Part shown: piece by piece, positions 10,372 to 21,654 of the stretch
Layout: the number at the start of each line of letters is the position of its first letter
How positions within the stretch are numbered: position 1 is the stretch's first letter
Assembly (NCBI RefSeq): GCF_040629175.1
Contig: NZ_JBEXUX010000005.1
Location: 1-64,000 of the forward strand
Origin: Embleya sp040629175
GTDB taxonomy: Bacteria; Actinomycetota; Actinomycetes; Streptomycetales; Streptomycetaceae
DNA length: 64,000 nt
Direction: 5' to 3'
Notes under the pieces: generated by a model
Databases searched by the model: none
Seen by the model: only the letters and a program-made list of their open reading frames with translations
Told to the model about the DNA's origin: nothing
Translations under genes and position numbers: made by a program

Positions 10372-12143
10372 GGCGGATCAGCCCGTTCCTGGCCCTGGTG
10401 TGCGTGTTGTGCACGCTCAGCGCGTGTGCGTCCATGCCGCACAGCGGCAGCGTGCGCGAGGCGGCCAAGGGCGAAAGCAAGGAGCAGGGCCCCGAGCAGC
10501 AGGTGCGGGTGTTCGCGGTGCCGCCCAAGCCCGGCGAGCAACCGCACGGGATGGTCGCCGGCTTCCTGGAGGCGGTCACCAGCGACGAGCCCGACTACAC
10601 GACGGCGCGCGCCTACCTGACCCCGGAGGCCCGGGCCAAGTGGGTGCCCACCCGCGAGATCGTGGTGCTCGACTCGATCGCCCGGATCGAACTGGTCCCC
10701 GGCGCCGACGAGCGCACCTATCAGGCGGAGGTGTCGGGCACCAAGGTGGGCACGGTCGACAACCGCAACGCCTACCAGCCCGAACAACTGCCGAACGCGC
10801 AGTACCGGGCGACGCTGCAACTGCGGCTGGGTACCGACAACCAGTGGCGGATCGCCGACCTGCCGGACGGGCTGATCCTGTCCCGGGCCGAGTTCCACCG
10901 GATCTACCGGTCGGTGAACACCTACTGGTTCGCCACCGCGATGCCGGTGGGCAAGGACATCCTGGTGCCCGACCCGGTCTACCTGCGCAGCCGCGTCGGA
11001 CTGACCTCGGCGCTGGTGCGCCAACTGGTGGGCGGGCCCACCGACTGGCTGCGGCCGGTGGTGGAGACCGCGTTCCCGGCGGGCACCGAACCCGCCGACC
11101 GGGTCGTCTCGATCGAGGACAACCGGATCGCCCGGGTGCAACTCAACCGGCAGGCCCGGCTCGCCCAGACCAAGGGCTGCGAGCGGATGGCCGCACAACT
11201 GCTCTACACCCTGCGCCAGGTCTCCGGAGTGGATTCCGTCTCGATCACCGGCGGCGGCGAGCCGATGTGCTCGCTGTCCTACGACGACGCCGCCCAGTAC
11301 GACCCGGGGCGAGCGGCCCGGACGTCCGCGCCCACCGGCTACTTCATCGCCAAGGGCAACGTGGTCAACGTGGTGCCCGGCCCGAACGGCAATCCGCCGG
11401 TGTTGCCCGGACCGTTCGGCGACGGCACCTACAAGGTCGACCAGATCGCCGTCTCGCGCGATCCGTTCCGCCGCCGGATCGCGGGCATCGACACCAGCGG
11501 TCGCCGACTGCTGGTCGGCGACGTGGACGGCCACGGCGAGGTCCAGGAGTGGCTGACCACCGCTCCGGCGTCGCTGCTCAGTCCGACCTGGGACGGTCGC
11601 GGCGTGTTGTGGGTGCTCGACCGCACCAAGGACGCCGAACAGGTGCTCGCGCTGTACGAGGACGAGCGCAGGCAGATCACCCGGGTCGCGGTCGACGTGG
11701 AGGGCATCACCGCCGCCCGGATCACCGGCCTGCGGCTGTCCCCGGACGGCACCCGCGCCGCGCTGATCGTGGACAACGGCAAGGTGCTGATCGGTCGGGT
11801 GGAGCGTCGGGTGAACAACGGCGCGGTGGCCCTGACCATCGCCGCGCCACGCTCGGTGATCCCCTCGCTGGTCGAGGTCAAGGCGATCTCCTGGAACGGC
11901 CCCGACCGGCTCGCGGTACTCGGCAAGGAGGGCCAGGGCGCGCTGGCCCCGCAGATCGTGGACATCGACGGGGGCCTGTCGGTCTCCGTCGCCTCGGTCA
12001 ACGGCATGCTGCGCATCGCGGCACCGGACGGCTCGGACCAGCCCCTGTTGGCGGACTCCGGCGAGGAGAACATCTACCAGTTGTCCCAGGGCAACAACTG
12101 GACCAAGGTGCACAGCGGCCTGTACCCGGTCTATCCGGGCTAG
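10368..12143 (+). CDS. lpqB: lipoprotein LpqB
   Basis: 591 residues. The N-terminus has a basic start, a hydrophobic stretch and a lipobox (TLSAC, Cys about 20), so it is a secreted lipoprotein. A GerMN domain (about 190-330; VRQLVGGPTDWL ... VARVQLNRQ) is followed by a C-terminal beta-propeller-like LpqB domain (about 335-591). LpqB binds the MtrB extracellular domain and modulates MtrA phosphorylation in mycobacteria. The ATG overlaps the mtrB stop. Confidence 0.95.
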   Translation: MRRISPFLALVCVLCTLSACASMPHSGSVREAAKGESKEQGPEQQVRVFAVPPKPGEQPHGMVAGFLEAVTSDEPDYTTARAYLTPEARAKWVPTREIVVLDSIARIELVPGADERTYQAEVSGTKVGTVDNRNAYQPEQLPNAQYRATLQLRLGTDNQWRIADLPDGLILSRAEFHRIYRSVNTYWFATAMPVGKDILVPDPVYLRSRVGLTSALVRQLVGGPTDWLRPVVETAFPAGTEPADRVVSIEDNRIARVQLNRQARLAQTKGCERMAAQLLYTLRQVSGVDSVSITGGGEPMCSLSYDDAAQYDPGRAARTSAPTGYFIAKGNVVNVVPGPNGNPPVLPGPFGDGTYKVDQIAVSRDPFRRRIAGIDTSGRRLLVGDVDGHGEVQEWLTTAPASLLSPTWDGRGVLWVLDRTKDAEQVLALYEDERRQITRVAVDVEGITAARITGLRLSPDGTRAALIVDNGKVLIGRVERRVNNGAVALTIAAPRSVIPSLVEVKAISWNGPDRLAVLGKEGQGALAPQIVDIDGGLSVSVASVNGMLRIAAPDGSDQPLLADSGEENIYQLSQGNNWTKVHSGLYPVYPG

Positions 12144-12184
12144 GCCCCGTCCGGCGGCCCCACCGGGATCCGCCGGACAGGGCC
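12143..12184 (+). terminator. terminator after lpqB
   Basis: A GC-rich hairpin begins at the lpqB stop: 9 bp (12149-12157 with 12170-12178) extended by an outer 5-bp arm with one mismatch. There is no T tract, as is common in streptomycetes. Confidence 0.55.
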
Positions 12185-12377
12185 TGGCGGCGGGGCCGGT
12201 CGGCCGGCTCTCGGCGGGGCCGCGGGGTCGATCGGTCCCATCGGATTCGGTCGGATCGGGGGCGGTCCCGGTCGCGTCGGGTCCGCCTCGATCGTCCGCC
12301 ACGGCGCGCCATGACCGGATCGGGTGGTTGTGCGTACCGTCGGTCCGTTTCGGGGCCGGCCGTGCGAGCTTGGGGGC

Positions 12378-13259
12378 ATGGAACGGTCTCGGGTGCTCGC
12401 GGCGTGGGCCGACCTGATGCTGCCCGTGTGTTGCGCGGGTTGTGCCGAGTCCGGGGCGTTGCTGTGCGGGCGCTGCCGGGCGGTGTTCGCCGCGGCGCCC
12501 GTGCCCGTGCGGCCGACGCCGGCGCCGGAGGGGCTGCCGCCCGTGCACGCGGTCACCGCGTACCTGGGGCCGGTGCGCCCGGTGCTCGCCGCCTTCAAGG
12601 AGCACGGCGCGCGCCGACTGGCCCGCCCGCTCGGCGACGCGCTCGCGCGGGCCGCAGCGGCCGGGCTGCCCGATCCGGCCGGGTCCGCCCTGCTGGTCCC
12701 GGTGCCCTCGACCCGGGCCGCGGTGCGCCGCCGGGGTCGGGACGCCACCGGCGAGTTGGCCCGGCGCGCGGCCGGTCGACTGCGTGCGGCCGGAGTGCCC
12801 ACCCGGGTGCTGCCGGCCCTGCGACATACCAGGCGAGTACGGGATCAATCAGGTCTTTCGGCGCATGAACGGAGGATGAACATCCGCCGATCAATGATCG
12901 TTTCGGACAGGTTGGCGCCCTTGTTTACGGGCATTAGTGTGGTGATCGTCGTCGATGATGTTTGCACCACCGGCGCAACTCTCGCGGAGGCGACCCGTGC
13001 GGTCCGAGCCGTGGGAGGGCGAGTCGGGGCGGCGGCCGTGGTGGCCGCGACGACCCGACGGCGCCGGGCGGAGCAGGACCATCGCCGACCTGGTCGGCCG
13101 GATGGGTGGCCACCCCTCCGGCATGGCGCAATGGATGGAGTTCTGCGTGGACATTGTCGTCAAGGGCCGCAAGACCGAGGTACCCGAGCGTTTTCGCAGG
13201 CACTGCGTCGAGAAGCTGGAGAAGATCCGCAAGCTCGACGACAAGGTGATCAGCGTTGA
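12378..13259 (+). CDS. comF: ComF-family phosphoribosyltransferase-like protein
   Basis: 293 residues from ATG 12378. An N-terminal zinc ribbon (CCAGC near 16-20, then CGRC near 30-33) precedes the PRTase core, with DQSGLSAHERRMNI and the PRPP loop VVIVVDDVCTTGATL (about 192-206). ComF homologues are linked to DNA uptake or nucleotide handling, but the reaction is unknown. The frame does not stop where ComF proteins normally end (shortly after AAVVAATTRR, about residue 230). It runs on for ~60 Arg-rich residues and overlaps hpf by 113 bases, so the natural stop may have been lost by an indel. Confidence 0.85.
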   Translation: MERSRVLAAWADLMLPVCCAGCAESGALLCGRCRAVFAAAPVPVRPTPAPEGLPPVHAVTAYLGPVRPVLAAFKEHGARRLARPLGDALARAAAAGLPDPAGSALLVPVPSTRAAVRRRGRDATGELARRAAGRLRAAGVPTRVLPALRHTRRVRDQSGLSAHERRMNIRRSMIVSDRLAPLFTGISVVIVVDDVCTTGATLAEATRAVRAVGGRVGAAAVVAATTRRRRAEQDHRRPGRPDGWPPLRHGAMDGVLRGHCRQGPQDRGTRAFSQALRREAGEDPQARRQGDQR

Positions 13260-13827
13260 CGTGGAGGTGTCCAAGGAGCGGAACCCGCGGCTGGCGGAGC
13301 GCTCGGACCGGGTGGAGATCACGCTGAACACGCGTGGTCCCGTCATCCGGGGCGAAGCCGCCGCGTCCGACCCATACGCCGCACTCGACATGGCGTGCGC
13401 GAGACTCGAAGCGCAGTTGCGCAAGGCCGCCGACCGGCGGCGCGTGCACCATGGTCACCGTTCCCCCGTATCGGTGGGCGCGGCCACTGCGGAGATCAAT
13501 CACGCCGACCGGCTCAATGGGGCCGTGGTGGCGTCCGCGGAAGACATCGAGGCTGTGAAGAACGGCGAATTGAGGCCCCAGCCGCACATGGCGGGCCCGA
13601 TCGAGGTAGACGGCGAAGGCCCCCTCGTGGTTCGCGAGAAGGTACACGCCGGGCGCCCGATGGCGCTCGACCAGGCGCTGTACGAGATGGAGTTGGTAGG
13701 CCACGACTTCTATCTGTTCATCGATTCGAGCACCAGGTGGCCGAGTGTGGTGTACCGCCGGCACGGCTACGACTACGGTGTGATCCACCTCAAGCCCGAG
13801 GACCGCGAGGACGGCGGACCGCAGTAA
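13147..13827 (+). CDS. hpf: ribosome hibernation-promoting factor, long form
   Basis: 226 residues. GTG 13147 is chosen because GGAG sits 6 bases upstream and the product then begins directly with DIVVKGRKTEVPERF, the usual HPF/YfiA start. The N-terminal RaiA domain (about 1-100) ends with DPYAALDMA. The C-terminal dimerisation domain carries MSV-like LVGHDFYLFID and RRHGYDYGVIHL. Long HPF dimerises 70S ribosomes into inactive 100S particles in stationary phase or stress. It starts inside the 3' extension of comF. Confidence 0.95.
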   Translation: MDIVVKGRKTEVPERFRRHCVEKLEKIRKLDDKVISVDVEVSKERNPRLAERSDRVEITLNTRGPVIRGEAAASDPYAALDMACARLEAQLRKAADRRRVHHGHRSPVSVGAATAEINHADRLNGAVVASAEDIEAVKNGELRPQPHMAGPIEVDGEGPLVVREKVHAGRPMALDQALYEMELVGHDFYLFIDSSTRWPSVVYRRHGYDYGVIHLKPEDREDGGPQ

Positions 13828-13869
13828 GCAGCGGTCGGGCCGTCCCGCCGCGCCCTTTGGCGGTCAACG

Positions 13870-13899
13870 GACGCCGAAACCCTTCGGGGTTTCGGCGTC
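13870..13899 (+). terminator. terminator after hpf
   Basis: A perfect 13-bp stem (13870-13882 with 13887-13899) is closed by a stable TTCG tetraloop 42 bases after the hpf stop, followed by a weak T-rich stretch (ggttgcgttct). Confidence 0.85.
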
Positions 13900-14047
13900 G
13901 GTTGCGTTCTCGACCGTGGCGTTCCCTGGCGAAAGTTCCGCTTCGCAAGTACGTTCCGCACATAACACCCATCAGGGCCTGGCGTCGTGGCGATCACGTG
14001 GGATCATGTCCTGGACACGGATCGTGCCGACCCAGGGGGGAAACACG

Positions 14048-14758
14048 GTGGGTGAACAGTCTGTTCCGACCCGCGTGGACCACGGCTCAGCGGGCGAACC
14101 GATTCGCGTGCTGGTGGTCGACGACCACGATCTGTTTCGCCGGGGTCTGGACATCGTGCTCGCGCCCGAACCGGACATCACGGTGGTGGGCGAGGCGGGG
14201 GACGGCGCCGAGGCGCTGGAGGCCGCACAGGATCTGCTGCCCGACATCATCCTGATGGACGTCCGGATGCCCAGACGCGGCGGTATCGAGGCGTGCACGG
14301 CGATCAAGGAAGTCGCACCCAGCACGCAGATCATCATGCTGACGATGAGTGAGGAAGAGGCCGACCTCTACGACGCGATCAAGGCCGGCGCGACCGGCTA
14401 TCTGCTGAAGGAGATCTCGCACGGCGAGGTGGCCTCGGCGATTCGCGCGGTGGCCGACGGGCAGTCGCAGATCAGTCCGTCGATGGCGGTCAAGCTGCTG
14501 ACCGAGTTCAAGTCGATGAGCCGGCGCGACGACGAACGACGCCTGGTGCCGGCGCCGCGGCTGACCGATCGCGAGATCGAGGTGCTGCGGCTGGTGGCCA
14601 CCGGGCGCAACAACCGCGACATCGCCAAGCAGTTGTTCATCAGCGAGAACACGGTCAAGAACCACGTGCGCAACATCCTGGAGAAACTCCAACTGCACTC
14701 GCGCATGGAGGCCGTGGTCTACGCGATGCGGGAGAAGATCCTGGAGATCGGCGACTGA
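14048..14758 (+). CDS. NarL/FixJ-family response regulator
   Basis: 236 residues from GTG 14048, which has an AGGGGGG Shine-Dalgarno about 8 bases upstream. Receiver domain about 17-135 with VLVVDDHDLF, phosphoacceptor IILMDVRMP and a conserved Thr (MLTMSE). The LuxR helix-turn-helix (about 165-230) has LTDREIEVLRLVATG, NRDIAKQLFISENTVKNHV and NILEKLQ. No cognate histidine kinase is adjacent, so it is an orphan regulator. A regulator at this place, between hpf and secA, is part of the streptomycete core order; its targets are unknown. Confidence 0.93.
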   Translation: MGEQSVPTRVDHGSAGEPIRVLVVDDHDLFRRGLDIVLAPEPDITVVGEAGDGAEALEAAQDLLPDIILMDVRMPRRGGIEACTAIKEVAPSTQIIMLTMSEEEADLYDAIKAGATGYLLKEISHGEVASAIRAVADGQSQISPSMAVKLLTEFKSMSRRDDERRLVPAPRLTDREIEVLRLVATGRNNRDIAKQLFISENTVKNHVRNILEKLQLHSRMEAVVYAMREKILEIGD

Positions 14759-14769
14759 CCCGGCGGTGG

Positions 14770-14803
14770 CTGCCGACCGGGCGAGGATCCGCCCGGTCGG
14801 CAG
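14770..14803. terminator. bidirectional terminator, regulator / YcaQ-like gene
   Basis: A 14-bp perfect stem (14770-14783 with 14790-14803, loop aggatc) lies in the 60-base gap between two convergent genes and can serve both strands. Confidence 0.8.
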
Positions 14804-14818
14804 TCGTGCGTGGGCGGA

Positions 14819-16033
14819 TCAGCTCGCGAGCAGGGCGCCCAGCGGTGCGCGGGTGCGCTCGTGGTCGATGTGCTCGATCCGGACGTCCTGGCAACCCACC
14901 CACTGGGCGGCCTCGCGCAGCGCCCCGGCCGCCGCCGCGAGGGTGCGCTCGGTGACCTTGGCGCCGGCCTCGAAGGACAACCGCCGGGCCACCAGCGTGC
15001 GCCCCTCGCGAGCCGGGTCCACCCGGCCGACCAGCCGCCCGCCGGCGAGCAGCGGCATCACGAAGTAGCCGTGCACCCGCTTGGCGGCCGGCACATACGC
15101 CTCCAGGCGGTGCTCGAAGCCGCCGAACACCCTGGCGGTGCGCGGTCGGTCCCACACCAGCGCGTCGAACGGCGACAGCAGCGTGTTGCGATGCCGGCCG
15201 CGCGCGGGAGCGGCCAGCGCGGCGGGATCTGCCCAGATGCCCTCGCGGGCGGCCCGCTCGCCCCAACCCGCGACGGTGACCGGGACCAGGCCGCTGTCCG
15301 GCAGCGCGGCGTCGACCTCGGCCCGGGTCAGCCGGTACTGGTCCATCAGGTCGGCCCGGGTGGCCACGCCCAGTTGACGGCCCGCGAGGGCGACCAGGCG
15401 GCGCACGCACTCGGCGTCGTCGGGCTCCTCGGCGAGCAGGGCCGGCGGGATCACCCGCTCCGGCAGGTCGTACACCCGCTTCCAGCCCTCGCGGCGCACG
15501 CAGACCACGTCGCCGAAGGCGAGCGCGCGCTCGGCCGCGATCTTGGTCTCGCTCCAGTCCCACCACTCGCCCTTGTTCTTGGCGCCGCCCAGGCCGGTGG
15601 CGGTGAGCGGGCCCTCGGCGCGCAGCCGCTCCAGGACGTTGCGGTACGCCTCCTCGGTGACCCGTTGGCCCCACAGGTGACCGCGATCTCGGTGGTGCCG
15701 ACGGCGGAAGGCGAAGTCGGGCCAGGTGTCCATCGGCAGCACACAGGCCGCGTGCGACCAGTACTCGAAGGCGGTCTCGCCACTCCAGTAGGCGGCCTCG
15801 ACGGCCGGTCGACCGACCGCTCCCAGGCGGGCGTACGGCACCAGTTCGTGCGAGCGGGCCAGGGTCGAGATGGTGTCGAGCTGTACCGCGCCGAGCGCGT
15901 GCAGCACGCCCAGGACGCCGGTGCGGCGGTCGGGGGCACCGAGGAAGCCCTGGGCGGCCAGCACGATCCGGCGGGCCTGGTCGGCGGTCAGCTCGGCGAC
16001 GGGGTGCCGGTCGGCTGTCGGCTGTGGGGTCAT
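14819..16033 (-). CDS. YcaQ-like winged-helix interstrand-crosslink DNA glycosylase
   Basis: 404 residues of the HTH_42/AlkZ-YcaQ family, which remove bulky or crosslinked alkyl purines from DNA. Three tandem winged-helix modules are expected; visible signatures are ARRIVLAAQGF, the Gln-Leu-Asp triad (QLD, residues 51-53) in ALGAVQLDTISTLARSHE, AYWSGE and a central FDALVWDRPRTARVFGFEH-like strand region. QxD is the form described for E. coli YcaQ, whereas AlkZ proteins have QxQ, so a YcaQ-type activity is more likely. The start ATG lies 7 bases after a TAAGGT -10 element that abuts a LexA box, so the gene is probably SOS-induced and nearly leaderless. Confidence 0.9.
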   Translation of the reverse strand: MTPQPTADRHPVAELTADQARRIVLAAQGFLGAPDRRTGVLGVLHALGAVQLDTISTLARSHELVPYARLGAVGRPAVEAAYWSGETAFEYWSHAACVLPMDTWPDFAFRRRHHRDRGHLWGQRVTEEAYRNVLERLRAEGPLTATGLGGAKNKGEWWDWSETKIAAERALAFGDVVCVRREGWKRVYDLPERVIPPALLAEEPDDAECVRRLVALAGRQLGVATRADLMDQYRLTRAEVDAALPDSGLVPVTVAGWGERAAREGIWADPAALAAPARGRHRNTLLSPFDALVWDRPRTARVFGGFEHRLEAYVPAAKRVHGYFVMPLLAGGRLVGRVDPAREGRTLVARRLSFEAGAKVTERTLAAAAGALREAAQWVGCQDVRIEHIDHERTRAPLGALLAS

Positions 16034-16040
16034 GGACGCC

Positions 16041-16058
16041 ACCTTAGAACGTATGTTC
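16041..16058 (-). promoter_or_regulatory. LexA/SOS box and adjoining -10 element
   Basis: 16047-16058 reads GAACGTATGTTC on the plus strand (GAACATACGTTC in gene orientation), a perfect match to the actinobacterial SOS consensus GAAC-N4-GTTC. Directly next to it, towards the gene, is TAAGGT (16046-16041, minus strand), a good TANNNT -10 hexamer. Seven bases separate it from the ATG at 16033. LexA bound here would occupy the promoter spacer and block transcription of the YcaQ-like gene. Confidence 0.85.
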
Positions 16059-16061
16059 GCA

Positions 16062-16601
16062 TCAGGTGTCCGTGGCGAGCCGGGCATGCAGATGTACGTC
16101 CGCGAACGGTTCGTCGGCACCGGTGAAGCACTGCCGCAGTACTCCTTCGAGTGCATATCCCGCCGCGCCCGCGACCGCGCACGAGCCGGCGTTGGTCACG
16201 GCGTGCCGCAGTTCCACCCGGTGCAGGTCCAGTGCGCCGAACGCCCAACGGCTCACCGCGCCCACCCCGTGTCGGGCCACGCCACGACCTCGGGCGTGCT
16301 CCAGCGTCCAGTAGCCGATCGCGGTGGTGCGCCACCGCGGGGTGGTGTCGGCGAGCCCCACATGGCCGAGGACCTCGCCGGTCACCGCGTCCATCACCGC
16401 GAACGAGGGCCCCTCGCCGTCGGCCCAGCGCCGCGCGCGGGTGGCCAGCCACGCGCTCGGATCACCGTCCGTCGGCACCGCCATCCAGCGGGTGATCTCC
16501 GGATCGGCGAGAGCGGTGCGGACCACGTCGACGTCGTGTTCGTTCCAGGGGCGGAGCTGAAAGCGCCCCGCCGCGATCTCCACAGGTTCCATGCCGGTCA
16601 C
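16062..16601 (-). CDS. GNAT-family N-acetyltransferase (RimJ/RimL-like)
   Basis: 179 residues from GTG 16601; an ATG 9 bases downstream (16592) is an equally possible start. The order of elements is that of RimJ/RimL-type GNATs: RFQLRPWNEHDVDVVRTAL at the N-terminus, IGYWTLEHARGRGVA as the acetyl-CoA pyrophosphate loop (R-x-x-G-x-G/A, about residues 108-118), and AVTNAGSCAVAGAAGYALEG near 140-160. Substrate unknown; probably a protein N-terminus or a small amine. It lies upstream of the YcaQ-like gene on the same strand, but that gene has its own promoter. Confidence 0.88.
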   Translation of the reverse strand: MTGMEPVEIAAGRFQLRPWNEHDVDVVRTALADPEITRWMAVPTDGDPSAWLATRARRWADGEGPSFAVMDAVTGEVLGHVGLADTTPRWRTTAIGYWTLEHARGRGVARHGVGAVSRWAFGALDLHRVELRHAVTNAGSCAVAGAAGYALEGVLRQCFTGADEPFADVHLHARLATDT

Positions 16602-16731
16602 TGTGCCGGCCCGCGAGGCTCGATCCCGGCTTGCCTCCTCGCATACGATGGCCGTATCGGCGGGACGGGCCCCGCCGTGCCGTCACGTCCGAAAGGCGGG
16701 CGGGCGCCGTCGGGCAAGGAGCTCATCCAGC

Positions 16732-19500
<2,769 letters not shown>

Positions 19501-19564
19501 TCGGCGGGGGCGGGTGGGCCTGCGGCCCGCTTGTCCTCGAACGCCGGTTGGGCCGGATGTTCGA

Positions 19565-19604
19565 CCCGAGGGCCCGGATCGCTGTGGCGATTCGGGCCCT
19601 CGGG
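19565..19604. terminator. terminator between secA and the Rv3235-like gene
   Basis: A long hairpin: 12 perfect bp (19565-19576 with 19593-19604), a G-T wobble, then 5 more bp and a TGTG loop. It is followed by CTTT on the plus strand. The secA gene and the minus-strand neighbour converge here, so it can serve both. Confidence 0.85.
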
Positions 19605-19613
19605 CTTTCCGGG

Positions 19614-20207
19614 TCAGGTCAGGTTGTCGTGTTCCAGGGCTGTGCACAGCCAGGTGTCGGTGGGCCGGCGGGTGGGGGCGTCGCGTTCGAGGCGGAAGGC
19701 CAGGGTGAGGACCCAGGAGGCGGCGCGCAGGCGGGCGTAGCCCTCGGCGACGCCGTCGGCGGGGGTGCGACCGCCGCACGATTCCACGCTCAGCCGGCCG
19801 ACCCGGCGGGCGGCGAGGCGGCGGACCAGGTGTTGCGTGGTGGCGTAGACGGCCGCGGAGGCGTACGGGCGCAGTTGGCCGACCGTGCGCAGGCCGGAGC
19901 CGATCTCGGCCAGGGCGTGGGCCAGCCGCCGGGCGCGCAGGCGGGCCTCGGTCGGGTCCGGCTCGGCCGGGGTGTGGATCAGCCGCAGGGCGGGGCGCGA
20001 TACCGGCCGGGGGACGAAGTCGGGGTCGGCGGCCAGTGCGAGGGAGCCGTGTACCCGCGCGGATCGGTACGCGGGGGCGTCCGGCGCGAGGAGCGCGCGT
20101 GGCGAGCTACGGGCCGGGGCCGGGTCGAAGGGGCTTTCGCCGGCGGGTGCGCGCACCACGTACAGGTGCGGTGGCGAAGTGGTGCGGGCGGTGTTCGTGT
20201 GGACCAT
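19614..20207 (-). CDS. Rv3235 family protein
   Basis: 197 residues from ATG 20207, preceded by an excellent GGGGAGGA RBS; the longer in-frame extension upstream is not supported. The C-terminal ~115 residues have the Rv3235-family pattern: RRLAHALAEIGSGLRTVGQL, a segment with LVRRLAARRVGRL, EGYARLRAASWVLTLAFRLE, and a final DTWLCTALE. The first 80 residues are low-complexity. The family is conserved downstream of secA in actinobacteria; its function is unknown. Confidence 0.85.
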   Translation of the reverse strand: MVHTNTARTTSPPHLYVVRAPAGESPFDPAPARSSPRALLAPDAPAYRSARVHGSLALAADPDFVPRPVSRPALRLIHTPAEPDPTEARLRARRLAHALAEIGSGLRTVGQLRPYASAAVYATTQHLVRRLAARRVGRLSVESCGGRTPADGVAEGYARLRAASWVLTLAFRLERDAPTRRPTDTWLCTALEHDNLT

Positions 20208-20475
20208 GGGTCCTCCCCGAGAAGTGCCGAACATGACGTGCCCGCCGCCGACGTGCCGGGCATGGGTGTGCCGCACTCGTTCCGCTCGTTCCCCCGACCG
20301 GGACGTGTGCAGGCACTTCCTAGCCGGCTCGCGGCGCATGGTCAACCATTCGTTCGGCCGACCCGGGGATTACGCTGACGCGTCGACTCACGCAATGTGG
20401 CGGTAGGTCGACCGTCACCCCGGCTCCCGTCGCACACGAACGGATGTCGGGATTTCACTCGATTGGAGTCGCCCG

Positions 20476-20937
20476 ATGCGCGTGTTCATCCCCACCACGC
20501 CCGCAGGTCTGGCCTCGGTGCACGCCGACGGCGGGATCGGGTCGGCGCCGGTGGTCGCGTTCGCGGTCACCGACGCGTTTCGTACCTGGTACGACAGCTC
20601 GGACGAGGAGGAGTTGGAGTACGGGGCGCTGACCCGGGCCGCCGAGGACTCGTTGCGGTTGCTCGCGGCCGAGCCGGGGGCGATGCGCCGGGTCGTGCTG
20701 GCGGCGGATGTGCCGGACGCGCTGGTGCGCGAGCGGGCGCAGGACGGGCCGGGCGCGGTCCTGGTGGACGCGACGGTGCCGCGCAAGCGGATCGCGGCGG
20801 TGCACATGGACACCACCGAGGCCGAGGGCGCGATCGCCGCGGCGCTGGCCGGCGGACTCACCGACGAGTGGATCGAGGCGACCGAGGAGCACGAGCTGTT
20901 GTGGTTCGCGACACAGGAGCTGGCCGATCTGCTGTGA
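20476..20937 (+). CDS. DUF6912 family protein
   Basis: 153 residues, acidic and cytoplasmic. It starts MRVFIPTT and contains AFAVTDAFRTWYDSSDEEEL and a C-terminal EATEEHELLWFATQELADL, the pattern of the DUF6912 family that follows secA in streptomycetes. Nothing in the sequence reveals a catalytic site. It lies 26 bases upstream of a HAD phosphatase gene and may share its transcript. Confidence 0.85.
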   Translation: MRVFIPTTPAGLASVHADGGIGSAPVVAFAVTDAFRTWYDSSDEEELEYGALTRAAEDSLRLLAAEPGAMRRVVLAADVPDALVRERAQDGPGAVLVDATVPRKRIAAVHMDTTEAEGAIAAALAGGLTDEWIEATEEHELLWFATQELADLL

Positions 20938-20963
20938 GCGCGCCCACGGCACAATGAAGGTCC

Positions 20964-21623
20964 ATGAAGAGTCGATCTCCGCACCTGGTCTGGGACTGGA
21001 ACAGCACGCTGTTCCACGACATGGACGCGATCATCGCGGCCACCAATGCCTCGTTCGCTCTGCTCGGGCTGCCGCCGATGACGCTGGAGCGCTATCGCGA
21101 GCTGTATTGCGTGCCCGTGCCCAAGTTCTACGAGAAGGTCACCGGCCGGGTCCCCGAGCCGGCCGAGTGGGTGTTGCTCGACGACGCCTTCCAGGAGGTC
21201 TACACCGCGCACAGCGCGCTGTGTGAGCTGGCCGACGGTGCGGACGAGTTGCTGCACGCCTGGCAGCGCGAGGGTGGCACCCAGTCGTTGTTGTCGTTGA
21301 CCGCGCACGAGGCGCTGATGCCGTTCGTGCGCCGGTTCGGGATCGAGGACCGGTTCGTCCGGGTGGACGGGCGGGTGGGTCCGGCCGGCGGCGGCAAGGC
21401 CGAGCACCTGGTCCGGCACCTGGCCGGGCTGGGTCGGGAGCCGGCCGAGGTGGTGCTGATCGGCGATGCCGCCGACGACGCGGCGGCGGCGTTGCACGTG
21501 GGCGCGCGGGCGGTGTTGTACTCGGGCGGTTCGCACGCGCGGGCCGGCCTGGAGGCGGTCGGCGTGCCGGTGGTGGATTCGCTCGCGGACGCGGTGGAGC
21601 TGGCGCGTACCCTGCCGGGCTGA
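20964..21623 (+). CDS. HAD-superfamily hydrolase
   Basis: 219 residues. Motif I is WDWNST (nucleophile Asp11; the second position is Asn13 rather than the more usual Asp, a variant seen in some phosphoglycolate phosphatase-like HADs). Motif II is SLLSLT near 108-113, Lys lies in GGGKAEHL, and motif III/IV is VVLIGDAADDAAAA near 159-172. The cap domain is helical (C1 type). It probably dephosphorylates a small metabolite, but the substrate cannot be told. Confidence 0.88.
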   Translation: MKSRSPHLVWDWNSTLFHDMDAIIAATNASFALLGLPPMTLERYRELYCVPVPKFYEKVTGRVPEPAEWVLLDDAFQEVYTAHSALCELADGADELLHAWQREGGTQSLLSLTAHEALMPFVRRFGIEDRFVRVDGRVGPAGGGKAEHLVRHLAGLGREPAEVVLIGDAADDAAAALHVGARAVLYSGGSHARAGLEAVGVPVVDSLADAVELARTLPG

Positions 21624-21654
21624 GCCGTGCGCGGCCGTCGGGCGGGTCGAGTGC

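Noticed and set aside
13916..14047. 44-codon N-terminal extension of the NarL-type regulator
   Set aside because: No family similarity; GTG 14048 has a strong RBS and gives the usual regulator start.
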